From: DATJPD01 sp036394195
Lineage (GTDB): Bacteria > Pseudomonadota > Alphaproteobacteria > CACIAM-22H2
NCBI GenBank assembly: GCA_036394195.1
Contig: DASWFO010000259.1
Coordinates: 1 to 34,967, forward strand
Direction of reading: 5' to 3'
Length of the DNA stretch: 34,967 bases
Of this stretch, positions 26,064 through 33,024 are shown piece by piece. Both the position numbers and the translations under genes were made by a program. The notes below the pieces were generated by a model. That model was not told the DNA's origin and searched no databases. It worked only from the letters and a program-made list of their open reading frames with translations. Position 1 is the first letter of the stretch. Every line of letters begins with the position of its first letter.

Positions 26064-27407
26064 TCAGCCTCGGAGATACCCTTCGAGCTCGCGCGACGCC
26101 CACTTGATGACGTCGTCGATCTTCTCTTTTCCCTGGCTGACCCGCGACACCATGTTGACCACGAGGGCCGAGTTGTAGACCTGCGCCGCGACGTCGGGCC
26201 GCGCCGGGAAGCCGGTCACGCTGAGCTGCTCGTCGCCGCGCGGCGGGTAGTTGTAGACCGTACCCTTCGGCGGTTCGACGGTCTTCCAGGTGTCGAAGTC
26301 GTAATAAGACTTGAACGTCGGAAGGTCGTAGCCGAAGGACGCTTCGACGAACTTCCGCGACTGATCCTTCTCGGACAGGAACTGGATCAGGTCCTTTCCG
26401 GCCTGCTTGTTTTTCGAGAAGCCCCACAGGCCGAAGAAGAACGGCAGGTGCGGCGCGAAGCGGCCCTGCGGCCCGCGCGGTATGTCGTGGGTCCAGCTGT
26501 TCGCCGCCACGTCCGGCGCGTCGCGCCGCGCGACCGCCCACGCCGACGGCGGGTTCATGATGCCGGCACCCTTGCCGGAGATCAGCCAGCGGTTGTTGCC
26601 GGCGTCGTCCCAGGCATAGACGTCGGGCGGCATCTGCGCCGCCAGCTTCGCCGCGTACTCCAGCACCTGTCGGGTCGCGTCGGCGTCGACCTTGATGTTG
26701 TCCTTGTCGTCGATCAGCACCACGCCGTAGGAGCGGAAGAGGGCGCCCACCCAGTCGATCGCGTCGCTGGTCTGGCCGAGCGGATTGCCGACCGGCGAGC
26801 CGGCCTTCATCAGCTTCTCGGCGCTGGACAGGTAGAGGTCCCAGGTCCAGCTGTCGACCAGTGCCTGGTCGCGGGTGTCGCTGGCCGGGAAGATCTTCTG
26901 CAGGTCGATGCCGGCATGCTGCTTGTAGAGGTCGAGCCGCGAGCAGCACGGCTTCACTTGGCTGCCGGTCGATGTCGGCATGCCGTACCAGTGGCCCTCA
27001 TGCTTGGCGAGATAGGAGGCGACCGGGTTCGGGGACCCGGCCTGCTTCTCGAGACTGGCCATCACCGAGTCCAGCGGCTCCAGCGCCTGCCGGTGCACCG
27101 CGACCTGCCACGACCGGTGGGTCATGATGTCGTGACCGGCCCGCGCCTGCGCCTCGGCGGTCGCGGTGATCATGTCCTTGTCGCCGACCGAGGTGATGTA
27201 GTCGATCTGGATTTCGACCTTGTTCTTTTCACCCCAAGCCTGGCAAAGCTTCGTCATGTTGTCGTTGGCGCCGGGGACCCAGTGGTCCCAGATGCCGAGC
27301 GACAGCTTGCCCGCGGCATAGGCACCGCGGACGTAAGGTGCAGTCAGGAGCGCCGCCGAGGCGGCAGCCGCACCCTTCAGGACTTTTCGCCGTGTGTAGC
27401 GCGCCAT
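26064..27407 (-). CDS. Extracellular solute-binding protein of sugar-type ABC importer, Tat-exported
   Basis: Periplasmic receptor of family 1 (447 residues). It starts MARYTRRKVLKGAAAASAALL, a twin-arginine signal, cut near AYAAG. The mature protein (KLSLGIWDHWVPGANDNMTKLCQAW...) has the two-lobed pattern of large CUT1 receptors: GHDIMTHRSWQV, WYGMPTSTGSQ, GKGAGIMNPPSAWAVA, FFFGLWGFSKNKQAGKDLIQFLSEKDQSRKF. The ATG is preceded by CAGGGAGG. It is the first gene of the importer operon, divergent from the amidohydrolase. The ligand is not determined by sequence; Tat export suggests folding before export. Confidence 0.94.
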   Translation of the reverse strand: MARYTRRKVLKGAAAASAALLTAPYVRGAYAAGKLSLGIWDHWVPGANDNMTKLCQAWGEKNKVEIQIDYITSVGDKDMITATAEAQARAGHDIMTHRSWQVAVHRQALEPLDSVMASLEKQAGSPNPVASYLAKHEGHWYGMPTSTGSQVKPCCSRLDLYKQHAGIDLQKIFPASDTRDQALVDSWTWDLYLSSAEKLMKAGSPVGNPLGQTSDAIDWVGALFRSYGVVLIDDKDNIKVDADATRQVLEYAAKLAAQMPPDVYAWDDAGNNRWLISGKGAGIMNPPSAWAVARRDAPDVAANSWTHDIPRGPQGRFAPHLPFFFGLWGFSKNKQAGKDLIQFLSEKDQSRKFVEASFGYDLPTFKSYYDFDTWKTVEPPKGTVYNYPPRGDEQLSVTGFPARPDVAAQVYNSALVVNMVSRVSQGKEKIDDVIKWASRELEGYLRG

Positions 27408-27470
27408 GGCAACCTCCCTGTTTTTTCGATCTCCGGCCAGGCCGAAGACCTGGTTACGCGGACAGCCCCG

Positions 27471-27499
27471 TTGAGGGGTCTTTATCCGTCCACTATAGC
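27471..27499 (+). promoter_or_regulatory. Candidate sigma-70-type promoter for the amidohydrolase gene
   Basis: TTGAGG (27471-27476) and TATAGC (27494-27499) are separated by 17 bases and lie 37 bp before the ATG at 27536. Each hexamer matches the consensus at four positions. CCCC/GGGG arms overlap the -35. The same 128-bp spacer must hold the divergent promoter of the ABC operon, which I cannot place confidently. Confidence 0.45.
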
Positions 27500-27535
27500 A
27501 AAAGCAGAGCCCTTCCGGAAACCGGGGAAACCCCT

Positions 27536-28438
27536 ATGCCGCTCGATTTCCCGATCGTCGATGCGCATCAGCATTTCTGGGATCCGCGCGCCAACTATTA
27601 TCCGTGGCTGTGCGATGCGGAGAGGCGGCCGCTCCGCTACGGCGATTACTCCGCACTGTGTCGGCCATATCTGCCGAACGAGTATCGCGCCGACGCCGCG
27701 ACGCATCATGTGATCAAGACGGTGCACGTTGAGGCTGAATGGGATCCGCGCGATCCGATCGGCGAAACGAAATGGGTGAGCGGCCTCGCCAGGCGTCACG
27801 GCCTGCCGAGCGCGATGGTGGCGCAGGCGTGGCTCGACCGCGACGACGTCGCCGACGTGCTCACTGCGCAGGCGACGTGTCCGCTGGTGCGCGGCATCCG
27901 GCACAAACCGCGTTCGGCCGAGCGGCCGGACGCGGCGACGCGCGGCGCACCCGGATCGATGGACGATCAGCGCTGGCGCGACGGCTTCGCGCTGCTCTCG
28001 CGACACAGGCTGTCGTTCGATCTGCAGACGCCGTGGTGGCACCTCGACGCGGCGGCTGAGCTCGCGGCCGATTTTCCGCAGACGACGATCATCCTCAATC
28101 ACACCGGCCTGCCCGCCGACCGCAGCGCCGAGGGGCTCGCCGCCTGGCGGCAGACCCTGGCTACACTCGCCGAGCGGCCGAACGCGGCGCTCAAGATCTC
28201 CGGGCTCGGGCTCAAGGGCCGCCCCTGGCAGCTCGCCGACAACGCAGCCGTCATCCACGACGCGATCGCCATCTTCGGCAGCGAGCGCTGCATGTTCGCC
28301 AGCAACTATCCGGTCGACAGCCTGCGCGGTAGCTTCGACGTCATCTACACCGGCTTCAAGGCGAGCGTGGCCCATCTCCGCAAGGCCGCGCAGCGCCAGC
28401 TGTTCCACGATAACGCCATCAAATTCTATCGCTTGTGA
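27536..28438 (+). CDS. Amidohydrolase family 2 / COG3618 TIM-barrel hydrolase, sugar-lactonase-like
   Basis: A 300-residue cytoplasmic metal-dependent hydrolase of the group containing L-fuconolactonase and L-rhamnono-lactonase. The N-terminal strand has the HxH motif (VDAHQHFWDPRANYYPWL), followed by VHVEAEW, GIRHKP, the metal/active-site segment ILNHTGLPADRS, KISGLG and the late ASNYPVDSL, whose Asp is the conserved catalytic residue. I placed the start at the ATG after GGGGAAACCCCT; the longer frame from 27338 runs into the ABC promoter region. It is divergent from a sugar-type importer and 121 bp before a 3-hydroxyisobutyrate-dehydrogenase-like gene, so it may open a lactone derived from the imported sugar or acid. 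Confidence 0.9.
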   Translation: MPLDFPIVDAHQHFWDPRANYYPWLCDAERRPLRYGDYSALCRPYLPNEYRADAATHHVIKTVHVEAEWDPRDPIGETKWVSGLARRHGLPSAMVAQAWLDRDDVADVLTAQATCPLVRGIRHKPRSAERPDAATRGAPGSMDDQRWRDGFALLSRHRLSFDLQTPWWHLDAAAELAADFPQTTIILNHTGLPADRSAEGLAAWRQTLATLAERPNAALKISGLGLKGRPWQLADNAAVIHDAIAIFGSERCMFASNYPVDSLRGSFDVIYTGFKASVAHLRKAAQRQLFHDNAIKFYRL

Positions 28439-28466
28439 AGGAGACGCAGTCGGGAGAATAGATGTC

Positions 28467-28540
28467 GTCATCGCGAGCGAAGCGAAGCGAAGCGATCCAG
28501 ATCCCCTGGATTGCTTCGTCGCTGCGCTCCTCGCAATGAC
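28467..28540. repeat. Dispersed palindromic intergenic element (GTCATTGCGAGC type)
   Basis: A 74-bp near-palindrome. The left half has GTCATCGCGAGCGAAGCGAA and GATCCAG; the right half has CTGGATTGCTTCG and CTCCTCGCAATGAC. The centre is ATCCC near 28501-28505. The left half contains AAGCG in tandem. This is the well-known repeat found in hundreds of intergenic spots in Bradyrhizobium-type and other alphaproteobacterial genomes. It lies 10 bp before the ribosome site of the following gene, so it will be in that gene's leader if the two genes are co-transcribed. Confidence 0.8.
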
Positions 28541-28559
28541 ACTCACTCTGGAGGTGACC

Positions 28560-29441
28560 ATGGCGGAGACGATCGGCTTTGTCGGGCTTGGGCTGATGGG
28601 GCAGGGCTTCACCAAGCGTCTCGTGGCGTCCGGCTTTCGCGTGGTCGGCTGCGACGTGGTACCCGAGAAGGTGAGGCAGGCCGCGGCCCACGGCGTGGTG
28701 CCGGCGGAGTCGCCGGCAGAGGTGGCAGGCACGGCCGAGATCGTGATGCTGTCGGTGATGTCGCCGACCGGCGGCCACGCCGTCGAAGAGGCCGTGCTCG
28801 GCCGAAACGGCGTCGCCGATGCGCCGAGACAGGCCAAGGTCCTGGTCGACTTGTCGACAACGACGATCGACGAGACCAGGCACTGCGCCGCCGAGCTCAA
28901 GCAGCGCACCGGGATGGCGTGGGTCGATGCCCCGGTGTCGGGAGGGCCGGGCGCCGCCGAGGCGGGGCAGCTGGCGATCATGGCCGGCGGCGATCCGGCG
29001 GCGATCCGGCGCATCCGGCCGGTGATGGAGCGCCTCGCCTCGCGCTTCACCCATATGGGGCCGCTCGGCGCTGGCCAGGCGACCAAGATGATCAACCAGG
29101 TGATCGTGCTGACCAATTTCTGCGTGCTCGCGGAAGCCTATCGGCTCGGCGAAAAATGCGGCGTCGACATGGCGCGGGTCCCCGAGGCGCTGGCCCCCGG
29201 CTATGCCGGCGGCCTGCTGCTCAACGACCTGTTCCCGCGCCTGCAAGCGCGCGACTTTGCACCCCGCGGCTTCGTGCGCCAGATCCTCAAGGATCTCGAC
29301 ATGGTCCACGACCTGTCGAAGCATCTGGCGGTGCCGACGCCGATGGCGTCGCTGGCGGCGTCGCTGTTCCGGGTGTTGAGTGCCCAAGGCCTAAGCGAGC
29401 TCGACGGCGCGGCGGTGCTGAAGCTGTATCTGGAGGAGTAG
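28560..29441 (+). CDS. NAD(P)-dependent beta-hydroxyacid dehydrogenase, 3-hydroxyisobutyrate dehydrogenase-like
   Basis: A 293-residue oxidoreductase. The N-terminal Rossmann fold starts IGFVGLGLMGQGFTKRL. The substrate-binding signature DAPVSGGPGAAEAGQLAIMAGG and the catalytic-lysine helix GAGQATKMINQVIV are both intact, followed by the all-helical C-terminal dimerisation domain. The family oxidises 3-hydroxyisobutyrate, tartronate semialdehyde, 2-hydroxy-3-oxopropionate and related acids. The ATG is preceded by an excellent GGAGGTGACC; eight residues of upstream frame were dropped because they come from the palindromic repeat. It is located after a lactonase-like gene and before a Bug receptor, so it fits a sugar-acid or organic-acid pathway. 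Confidence 0.92.
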   Translation: MAETIGFVGLGLMGQGFTKRLVASGFRVVGCDVVPEKVRQAAAHGVVPAESPAEVAGTAEIVMLSVMSPTGGHAVEEAVLGRNGVADAPRQAKVLVDLSTTTIDETRHCAAELKQRTGMAWVDAPVSGGPGAAEAGQLAIMAGGDPAAIRRIRPVMERLASRFTHMGPLGAGQATKMINQVIVLTNFCVLAEAYRLGEKCGVDMARVPEALAPGYAGGLLLNDLFPRLQARDFAPRGFVRQILKDLDMVHDLSKHLAVPTPMASLAASLFRVLSAQGLSELDGAAVLKLYLEE

Positions 29442-29494
29442 TGGGCGAGACCCAAATGCGCTAAGCGTTGGGAAAGACGTCAGGAGGAAACGAC

Positions 29495-30493
29495 ATGACG
29501 GAAGCTGGCGCACGGACGCAAGGCGTGGCCCGCGAGGCCGTCTTGTGGATGTTTCTCTTCATCGTGTCGGTTTGCGCGGCGAGTGGCGCCGCTGCCGCGG
29601 ATTATCCGAGCCGGCCGATCCGCATGGTGGTCCCCTGGCCGGCCGGCGGGCCGACCGATGCGGTCGCGCGGGTGCTGGCGCACCAGATGTCCGAGCGGCT
29701 CGGTCAGCAGGTCGTGGTCGATAACAAGGGCGGGGCCACCGGGACCATCGGCAGTGACAGCGTCGCCAAGGCCGCCCCGGATGGGTACACGATCGTGGTC
29801 GCCGGGACCGCAAGCCACGCGCTGGCGAAGATCGTCAATGACAGGCTCTCGTACGACCCGCTCAAGGATTTCCGTCCGATCGTCGAGTATGCCCGCTATC
29901 CGGTCGGCTTGATGGTCTCGTCGGCGCTACCCGTCAGGACCCTCAGCGAATTCGTCGCCTACAGCAAAACCGTGAAGGACGGCCTGGCCATCGGCATCCC
30001 CGGCGCCGGGGCGGTGTCGCATGTCTACGGGCAGCTGCTGGCGGTCAAGACCGGCGCCCGGCTGCTGTTTGTCGCCTATCGCGGGGACGCGCCGGCGCGG
30101 ACCGATCTTTTGGCCGGCAACATCCAGGGGATTTCCTCCACGCCGGATTTCCAACTGATCGCCGACGGCAAGGCGCGACTGATCGGCTCGACCGGCACGG
30201 AGCGGTGGCCGCAGATGCCGGACGTTCCGACATTTGCCGAAGCCGGCTATCCGGATCTCGTCGCCTTCATCGTGTGGGGCTTCGCGGCACCCGCCGGGAC
30301 TCCCGACGAACCGGTTCAGCGTCTCAACGCCGCCGTGAACGCGGCGTTGAAGGTCGACCAGGTCCGGCACGTCATGGCCGAGAATGCCTATTTCGAATCC
30401 GGCGGAGCCCCCGACGTGCTGTGGACCACCTTCGCCTCTCAGATCGCCGAGTACGAGCAGCTCGCGCGCAGCGGCGTGATCAAATTCGAATAG
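29495..30493 (+). CDS. Tripartite tricarboxylate transporter substrate-binding protein (Bug family), copy 3
   Basis: Periplasmic receptor of 332 residues. The leader has a hydrophobic core (VLWMFLFIVSVCAASGAAA) and is cut before DYPSRPIRMVVPWPAGGPTD. Further signatures are DNKGGATGTIGSDSVAKAAPDGYTIV, VAYRGDAPARTDLLAGNIQGI and PDVPTFAEAGYP. The ATG of MTEAGAR is supported by CAGGAGGAAAC. It follows the dehydrogenase gene by 53 bp and may share its transcript. It is the third such receptor in the window, and again no TctA/TctB membrane genes are seen. Confidence 0.92.
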   Translation: MTEAGARTQGVAREAVLWMFLFIVSVCAASGAAAADYPSRPIRMVVPWPAGGPTDAVARVLAHQMSERLGQQVVVDNKGGATGTIGSDSVAKAAPDGYTIVVAGTASHALAKIVNDRLSYDPLKDFRPIVEYARYPVGLMVSSALPVRTLSEFVAYSKTVKDGLAIGIPGAGAVSHVYGQLLAVKTGARLLFVAYRGDAPARTDLLAGNIQGISSTPDFQLIADGKARLIGSTGTERWPQMPDVPTFAEAGYPDLVAFIVWGFAAPAGTPDEPVQRLNAAVNAALKVDQVRHVMAENAYFESGGAPDVLWTTFASQIAEYEQLARSGVIKFE

Positions 30494-30534
30494 GCGCCGT
30501 GCTGAAGTAGCTCGACGAACCGCGAGCCCCGGTG

Positions 30535-30618
30535 ATGGATGCCCCGGACAAGCCTGGACACGCCGGGGCATGACGGCTCTTCTTTCTCGTCATGCCCCGC
30601 TTTATGAGGGGCATCCAT
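30535..30618. repeat. Twin-hairpin palindromic intergenic element (GATGCCCC...GGGGCATGACG type)
   Basis: Two related hairpins face each other around a short T-rich spacer: ATGGATGCCCC (30535-30545) with GGGGCATGACG (30565-30575), then CGTCATGCCCC (30588-30598) with GGGGCATCCAT (30608-30618). The whole is therefore an imperfect palindrome, 15 bp from the end of parB and about 40 bp after the Bug receptor stop. It lies between convergent genes and could end transcription from both sides. Confidence 0.65.
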
Positions 30619-30632
30619 GCCTGCTCTGTGAA

Positions 30633-31532
30633 CTACTTGTTCAGCCGCTCGATGATGTCGTCGAGCTGATCCAGGGACTGGTAGTGGATCTGGAAGAGCC
30701 CGGCCTGGGCGCCTTTCTTGTGCAGGATCTCGACCTTCATCCCAAGGGCGGTGGCCAGCCGCCGCTCGAGGTCGAGCGTGTTCGCGTCGCGCAGGACCGC
30801 GCCGCCGCCGGCTTTTCCTTTGGCGCCCTTGCCGCGCAGCTTGAGCTTGGCCGGTCGCTCGCCGCGCATCTCGGCTTCGGCCTCGCGCACCGAGATCTTG
30901 TGGTCGGCCCAGTGCTGCGCCGCCTCGAGGGCATTGTGCTTGCCGACCAGGAGCCGGCCGTGGCCGGCGGAAATGTCGCCGCGCTCGATCATCTGCTGCA
31001 CGCGCTCCGGCAGCTCGAGCAGGCGCAGCGTGTTCGCCACATACGGCCGGCTTTTGCCGAGCGCGTCGGCCACCTTCTCCTGCGTATGGCCGAAATCGTC
31101 GACCAGCCGCCGGTAGGCGCGCGCCTCCTCGATCGCCGTCAGGTCGCTGCGCTGCAGGTTCTCGACCAGGGCTGCCTCGAGCGCCTGGCGGTCGGTGAGC
31201 TCGCGAACCACCGCCGGAATCTCGTGCAGCTGCGCCTGCTGGGCCGCCCGCCAGCGGCGCTCGCCGGCGACCAGTTCGAAGCCTTGCGGATTGCGCGGAT
31301 CCTTGCGCAGCAGGATCGGCTGCAGCACGCCTTGCTCGCGCACCGACGCCACCAGCTCCGCCATTTGCTCTTCGGTAAAGCTCCGCCGCGGCTGGAACGT
31401 GCCCGGCCGGATGCTGGCGACCGGCACCATCTTCGCCGCGCGCGCGGCGGCGGAGCCGGAGGCAGTATCGCTCGCCGCGTCGCCCAGCAGCGCCGACAGC
31501 CCGCGGCCCAATTGTTTGGGCGGCGGATTCAT
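30633..31532 (-). CDS. parB: Chromosome-partitioning protein ParB
   Basis: Centromere-binding CTPase (299 residues) that loads at parS and spreads as a sliding clamp to position the origin. The N terminus has the ParA-contacting GRGLSALLGD. The CTP-binding region carries ELVAGERRWRA (GERR at residues 90-93) and ENLQRSDL (124-131). The parS-reading helix-turn-helix is TQEKVADALGKSRPYVANTLRLLELP (~150-175), and a C-terminal dimer helix ends the protein. Its ATG overlaps the parA stop by 4 bp. Two matching parS sites occur in the window, inside rsmG and at the right end. Confidence 0.97.
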   Translation of the reverse strand: MNPPPKQLGRGLSALLGDAASDTASGSAAARAAKMVPVASIRPGTFQPRRSFTEEQMAELVASVREQGVLQPILLRKDPRNPQGFELVAGERRWRAAQQAQLHEIPAVVRELTDRQALEAALVENLQRSDLTAIEEARAYRRLVDDFGHTQEKVADALGKSRPYVANTLRLLELPERVQQMIERGDISAGHGRLLVGKHNALEAAQHWADHKISVREAEAEMRGERPAKLKLRGKGAKGKAGGGAVLRDANTLDLERRLATALGMKVEILHKKGAQAGLFQIHYQSLDQLDDIIERLNK

Positions 31533-32359
31533 GCCGCCACTCCGGTGACGCGGCCCTGCTCGCGTTTCAGCATCTCGCTCGCCAGCGCGATGTAGGCCAG
31601 CGAGCCCGGGCAGCGCATGTCGTAGAGCAGCACCGGCTTGCCGTGGCTCGGCGCCTCCGAGACCTTGACGTTGCGCGGGATCACCGTGTCGTAGACCTTG
31701 GCGCCGAAATAGCCGCGCACGTCGGCGGCGACGAGATCGGAGAGATTGTTCCGCTTGTCGTACATCGTCAGCACGAGCCCCTGGATCTCCAACCCTGGGT
31801 TGAATTTCTTCGCGACCAACTCAACCGTATGCATGAGGTGCGACAGCCCCTCGAGCGCGAAGAACTCGCATTGCAGCGGCACCAGCAGCGCGTCGGCCGC
31901 CACCAGCGCGTTCAAGGTCAGAAGACCGAGGGCCGGCGGGCAATCGATCAGGACGTAGTCGAACGCCGTCGCCTCACGCAGCGCCGCCAGGCTGTCGGCC
32001 AGGCGATATTCGCGGCGCTGGACGTCGATCAGCTCGAGCTCGGCGCCGGAGAGATGCACCGTCGCCGGCATGACGAACAGCCCCGGCACGGCACTCGGCA
32101 CCACCGCGTCGGCGGCCGGGTGCTGGTTGATCACCACGTCGTAGGTGCCGTAGGCGCGCTGATCGTTGCCGATGCCGAGACCGGTCGACGCATTTCCCTG
32201 CGGATCGAGATCGACCAAGAGGACCTTCTGGCCGACCGCGGCGAGGGCGGTGGCGAGATTGATCGCGGTGGTTGTTTTGCCGACTCCGCCCTTCTGGTTG
32301 GCCACGGCAATCATCCGCACCGAGTGCGGCTTGCCGTCAGGGGGAGCGGGGTCAGACAC
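31529..32359 (-). CDS. parA: Chromosome-partitioning ATPase ParA (Soj)
   Basis: Deviant Walker-type ATPase (276 residues) that forms the DNA-bound gradient along which ParB-parS complexes move. Key motifs are VANQKGGVGKTTTAINLA (deviant Walker A, signature Lys in KGGVGKT), LVDLDPQGNASTGLG (switch), VLIDCPPALGLLTLNAL (Walker B) and VPLQCEFFALEGLSHL. It overlaps parB by 4 bp and rsmG by 8 bp, so rsmG-parA-parB are probably co-translated. An alternative start is the internal ATG at MIAVANQ, but the longer start overlaps naturally with rsmG. Confidence 0.97.
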   Translation of the reverse strand: MSDPAPPDGKPHSVRMIAVANQKGGVGKTTTAINLATALAAVGQKVLLVDLDPQGNASTGLGIGNDQRAYGTYDVVINQHPAADAVVPSAVPGLFVMPATVHLSGAELELIDVQRREYRLADSLAALREATAFDYVLIDCPPALGLLTLNALVAADALLVPLQCEFFALEGLSHLMHTVELVAKKFNPGLEIQGLVLTMYDKRNNLSDLVAADVRGYFGAKVYDTVIPRNVKVSEAPSHGKPVLLYDMRCPGSLAYIALASEMLKREQGRVTGVAA

Positions 32360-33005
32360 GTGCGAGGTTGGCCACTCGAAGGATCGTGCCGGACGGATCG
32401 GTCCGGCTCGAGATGCGTTCGACGCGCATTGTCCAATGTCTCGCCGCGTGGGTCAATTCATCGCCCGCCTTGGCGCCCTTGAGAAACAAGCCGATTCCGT
32501 GCGGGGCGAGCAGCGGCGCGGCCAAATTCAGTAGCTCGGGCAAAGCGGTGAGGGCGCGGGCGGTGACGATGTCGGCGCGCGGCAGGCGCTCGAGCGGCAG
32601 ATTGGCGATCCGAGTCGCATGGATGGTCACGGCGCGGGCCTGGCCGGTGGCCCGGCAGACCTCGCCGAGGAACGCGGCCTTGCGCTTGTCCGATTCGACC
32701 AGATGGACGTCGAGCGGCTTGCCGGCACCGGCGGCCATGATCGCCAGCACCAGGCCGGGAAATCCGGCCCCGCTGCCGAGGTCGTAGAGGACGCCCTGGC
32801 CGCGATGGGACTTCAGCGCCTCGGCGAGCAGGGGGTGGAGCTGTGCGGAATCGAGGAAATGGCGCGTCCACAGGTCGTTGAGGGTGGCCGGGCCGACGAG
32901 GTTGATCCGGCGTTGCCATTTCTGAAGAAGGTCTTTGTAGACAATGAGTTGGGCCAACGTTTCACGTGAAACACCGGCCGCCGTTGCAAACTCGTCCGGG
33001 GTCAC
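32352..33005 (-). CDS. rsmG: 16S rRNA (guanine-527-N7)-methyltransferase RsmG (GidB)
   Basis: Adds the N7 methyl to a guanine in the 530 loop of 16S rRNA. The 217-residue length is typical. Features are LLQKWQRRINLVGP, RHFLDSAQL, the SAM motif LYDLGSGAGFPGLVLAI (residues ~73-89), HLVESDKRKAAFLGEV and the later ARALTALPELL. The start is a GTG 19 bp after mnmG; residues 12-16 (VSRET) are encoded by the parS site, so the DNA centromere sequence is also coding sequence. Loss of this protein is known in other bacteria to give low-level streptomycin resistance. Confidence 0.96.
   Translation of the reverse strand: MTPDEFATAAGVSRETLAQLIVYKDLLQKWQRRINLVGPATLNDLWTRHFLDSAQLHPLLAEALKSHRGQGVLYDLGSGAGFPGLVLAIMAAGAGKPLDVHLVESDKRKAAFLGEVCRATGQARAVTIHATRIANLPLERLPRADIVTARALTALPELLNLAAPLLAPHGIGLFLKGAKAGDELTHAARHWTMRVERISSRTDPSGTILRVANLARV
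32958..32973. other. parS: parS centromere site (ParB-binding), inside rsmG
   Basis: CGTTTCACGTGAAACA differs from the standard parS TGTTTCACGTGAAACA only at the first base; the 14-bp core GTTTCACGTGAAAC (32959-32972) is a perfect palindrome. It is read in rsmG as Val-Ser-Arg-Glu-Thr. It lies about 1.4 kb upstream of the parB start, within the same operon. The expected ligand is the ParB encoded here. Confidence 0.93.
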
Positions 33006-33024
33006 GGGGGGCCGGCCTTACGGA

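Noticed and set aside
26022..27713. Plus-strand open frame (563 codons) opposite the solute-binding protein
   Set aside because: Shadow frame; the solute-binding protein on the other strand has a Tat signal and full family pattern.
30535..30618. Classical rho-independent terminator for parB
   Set aside because: The hairpins belong to a dispersed repeat and lack a following T-run; termination here is possible but not shown.
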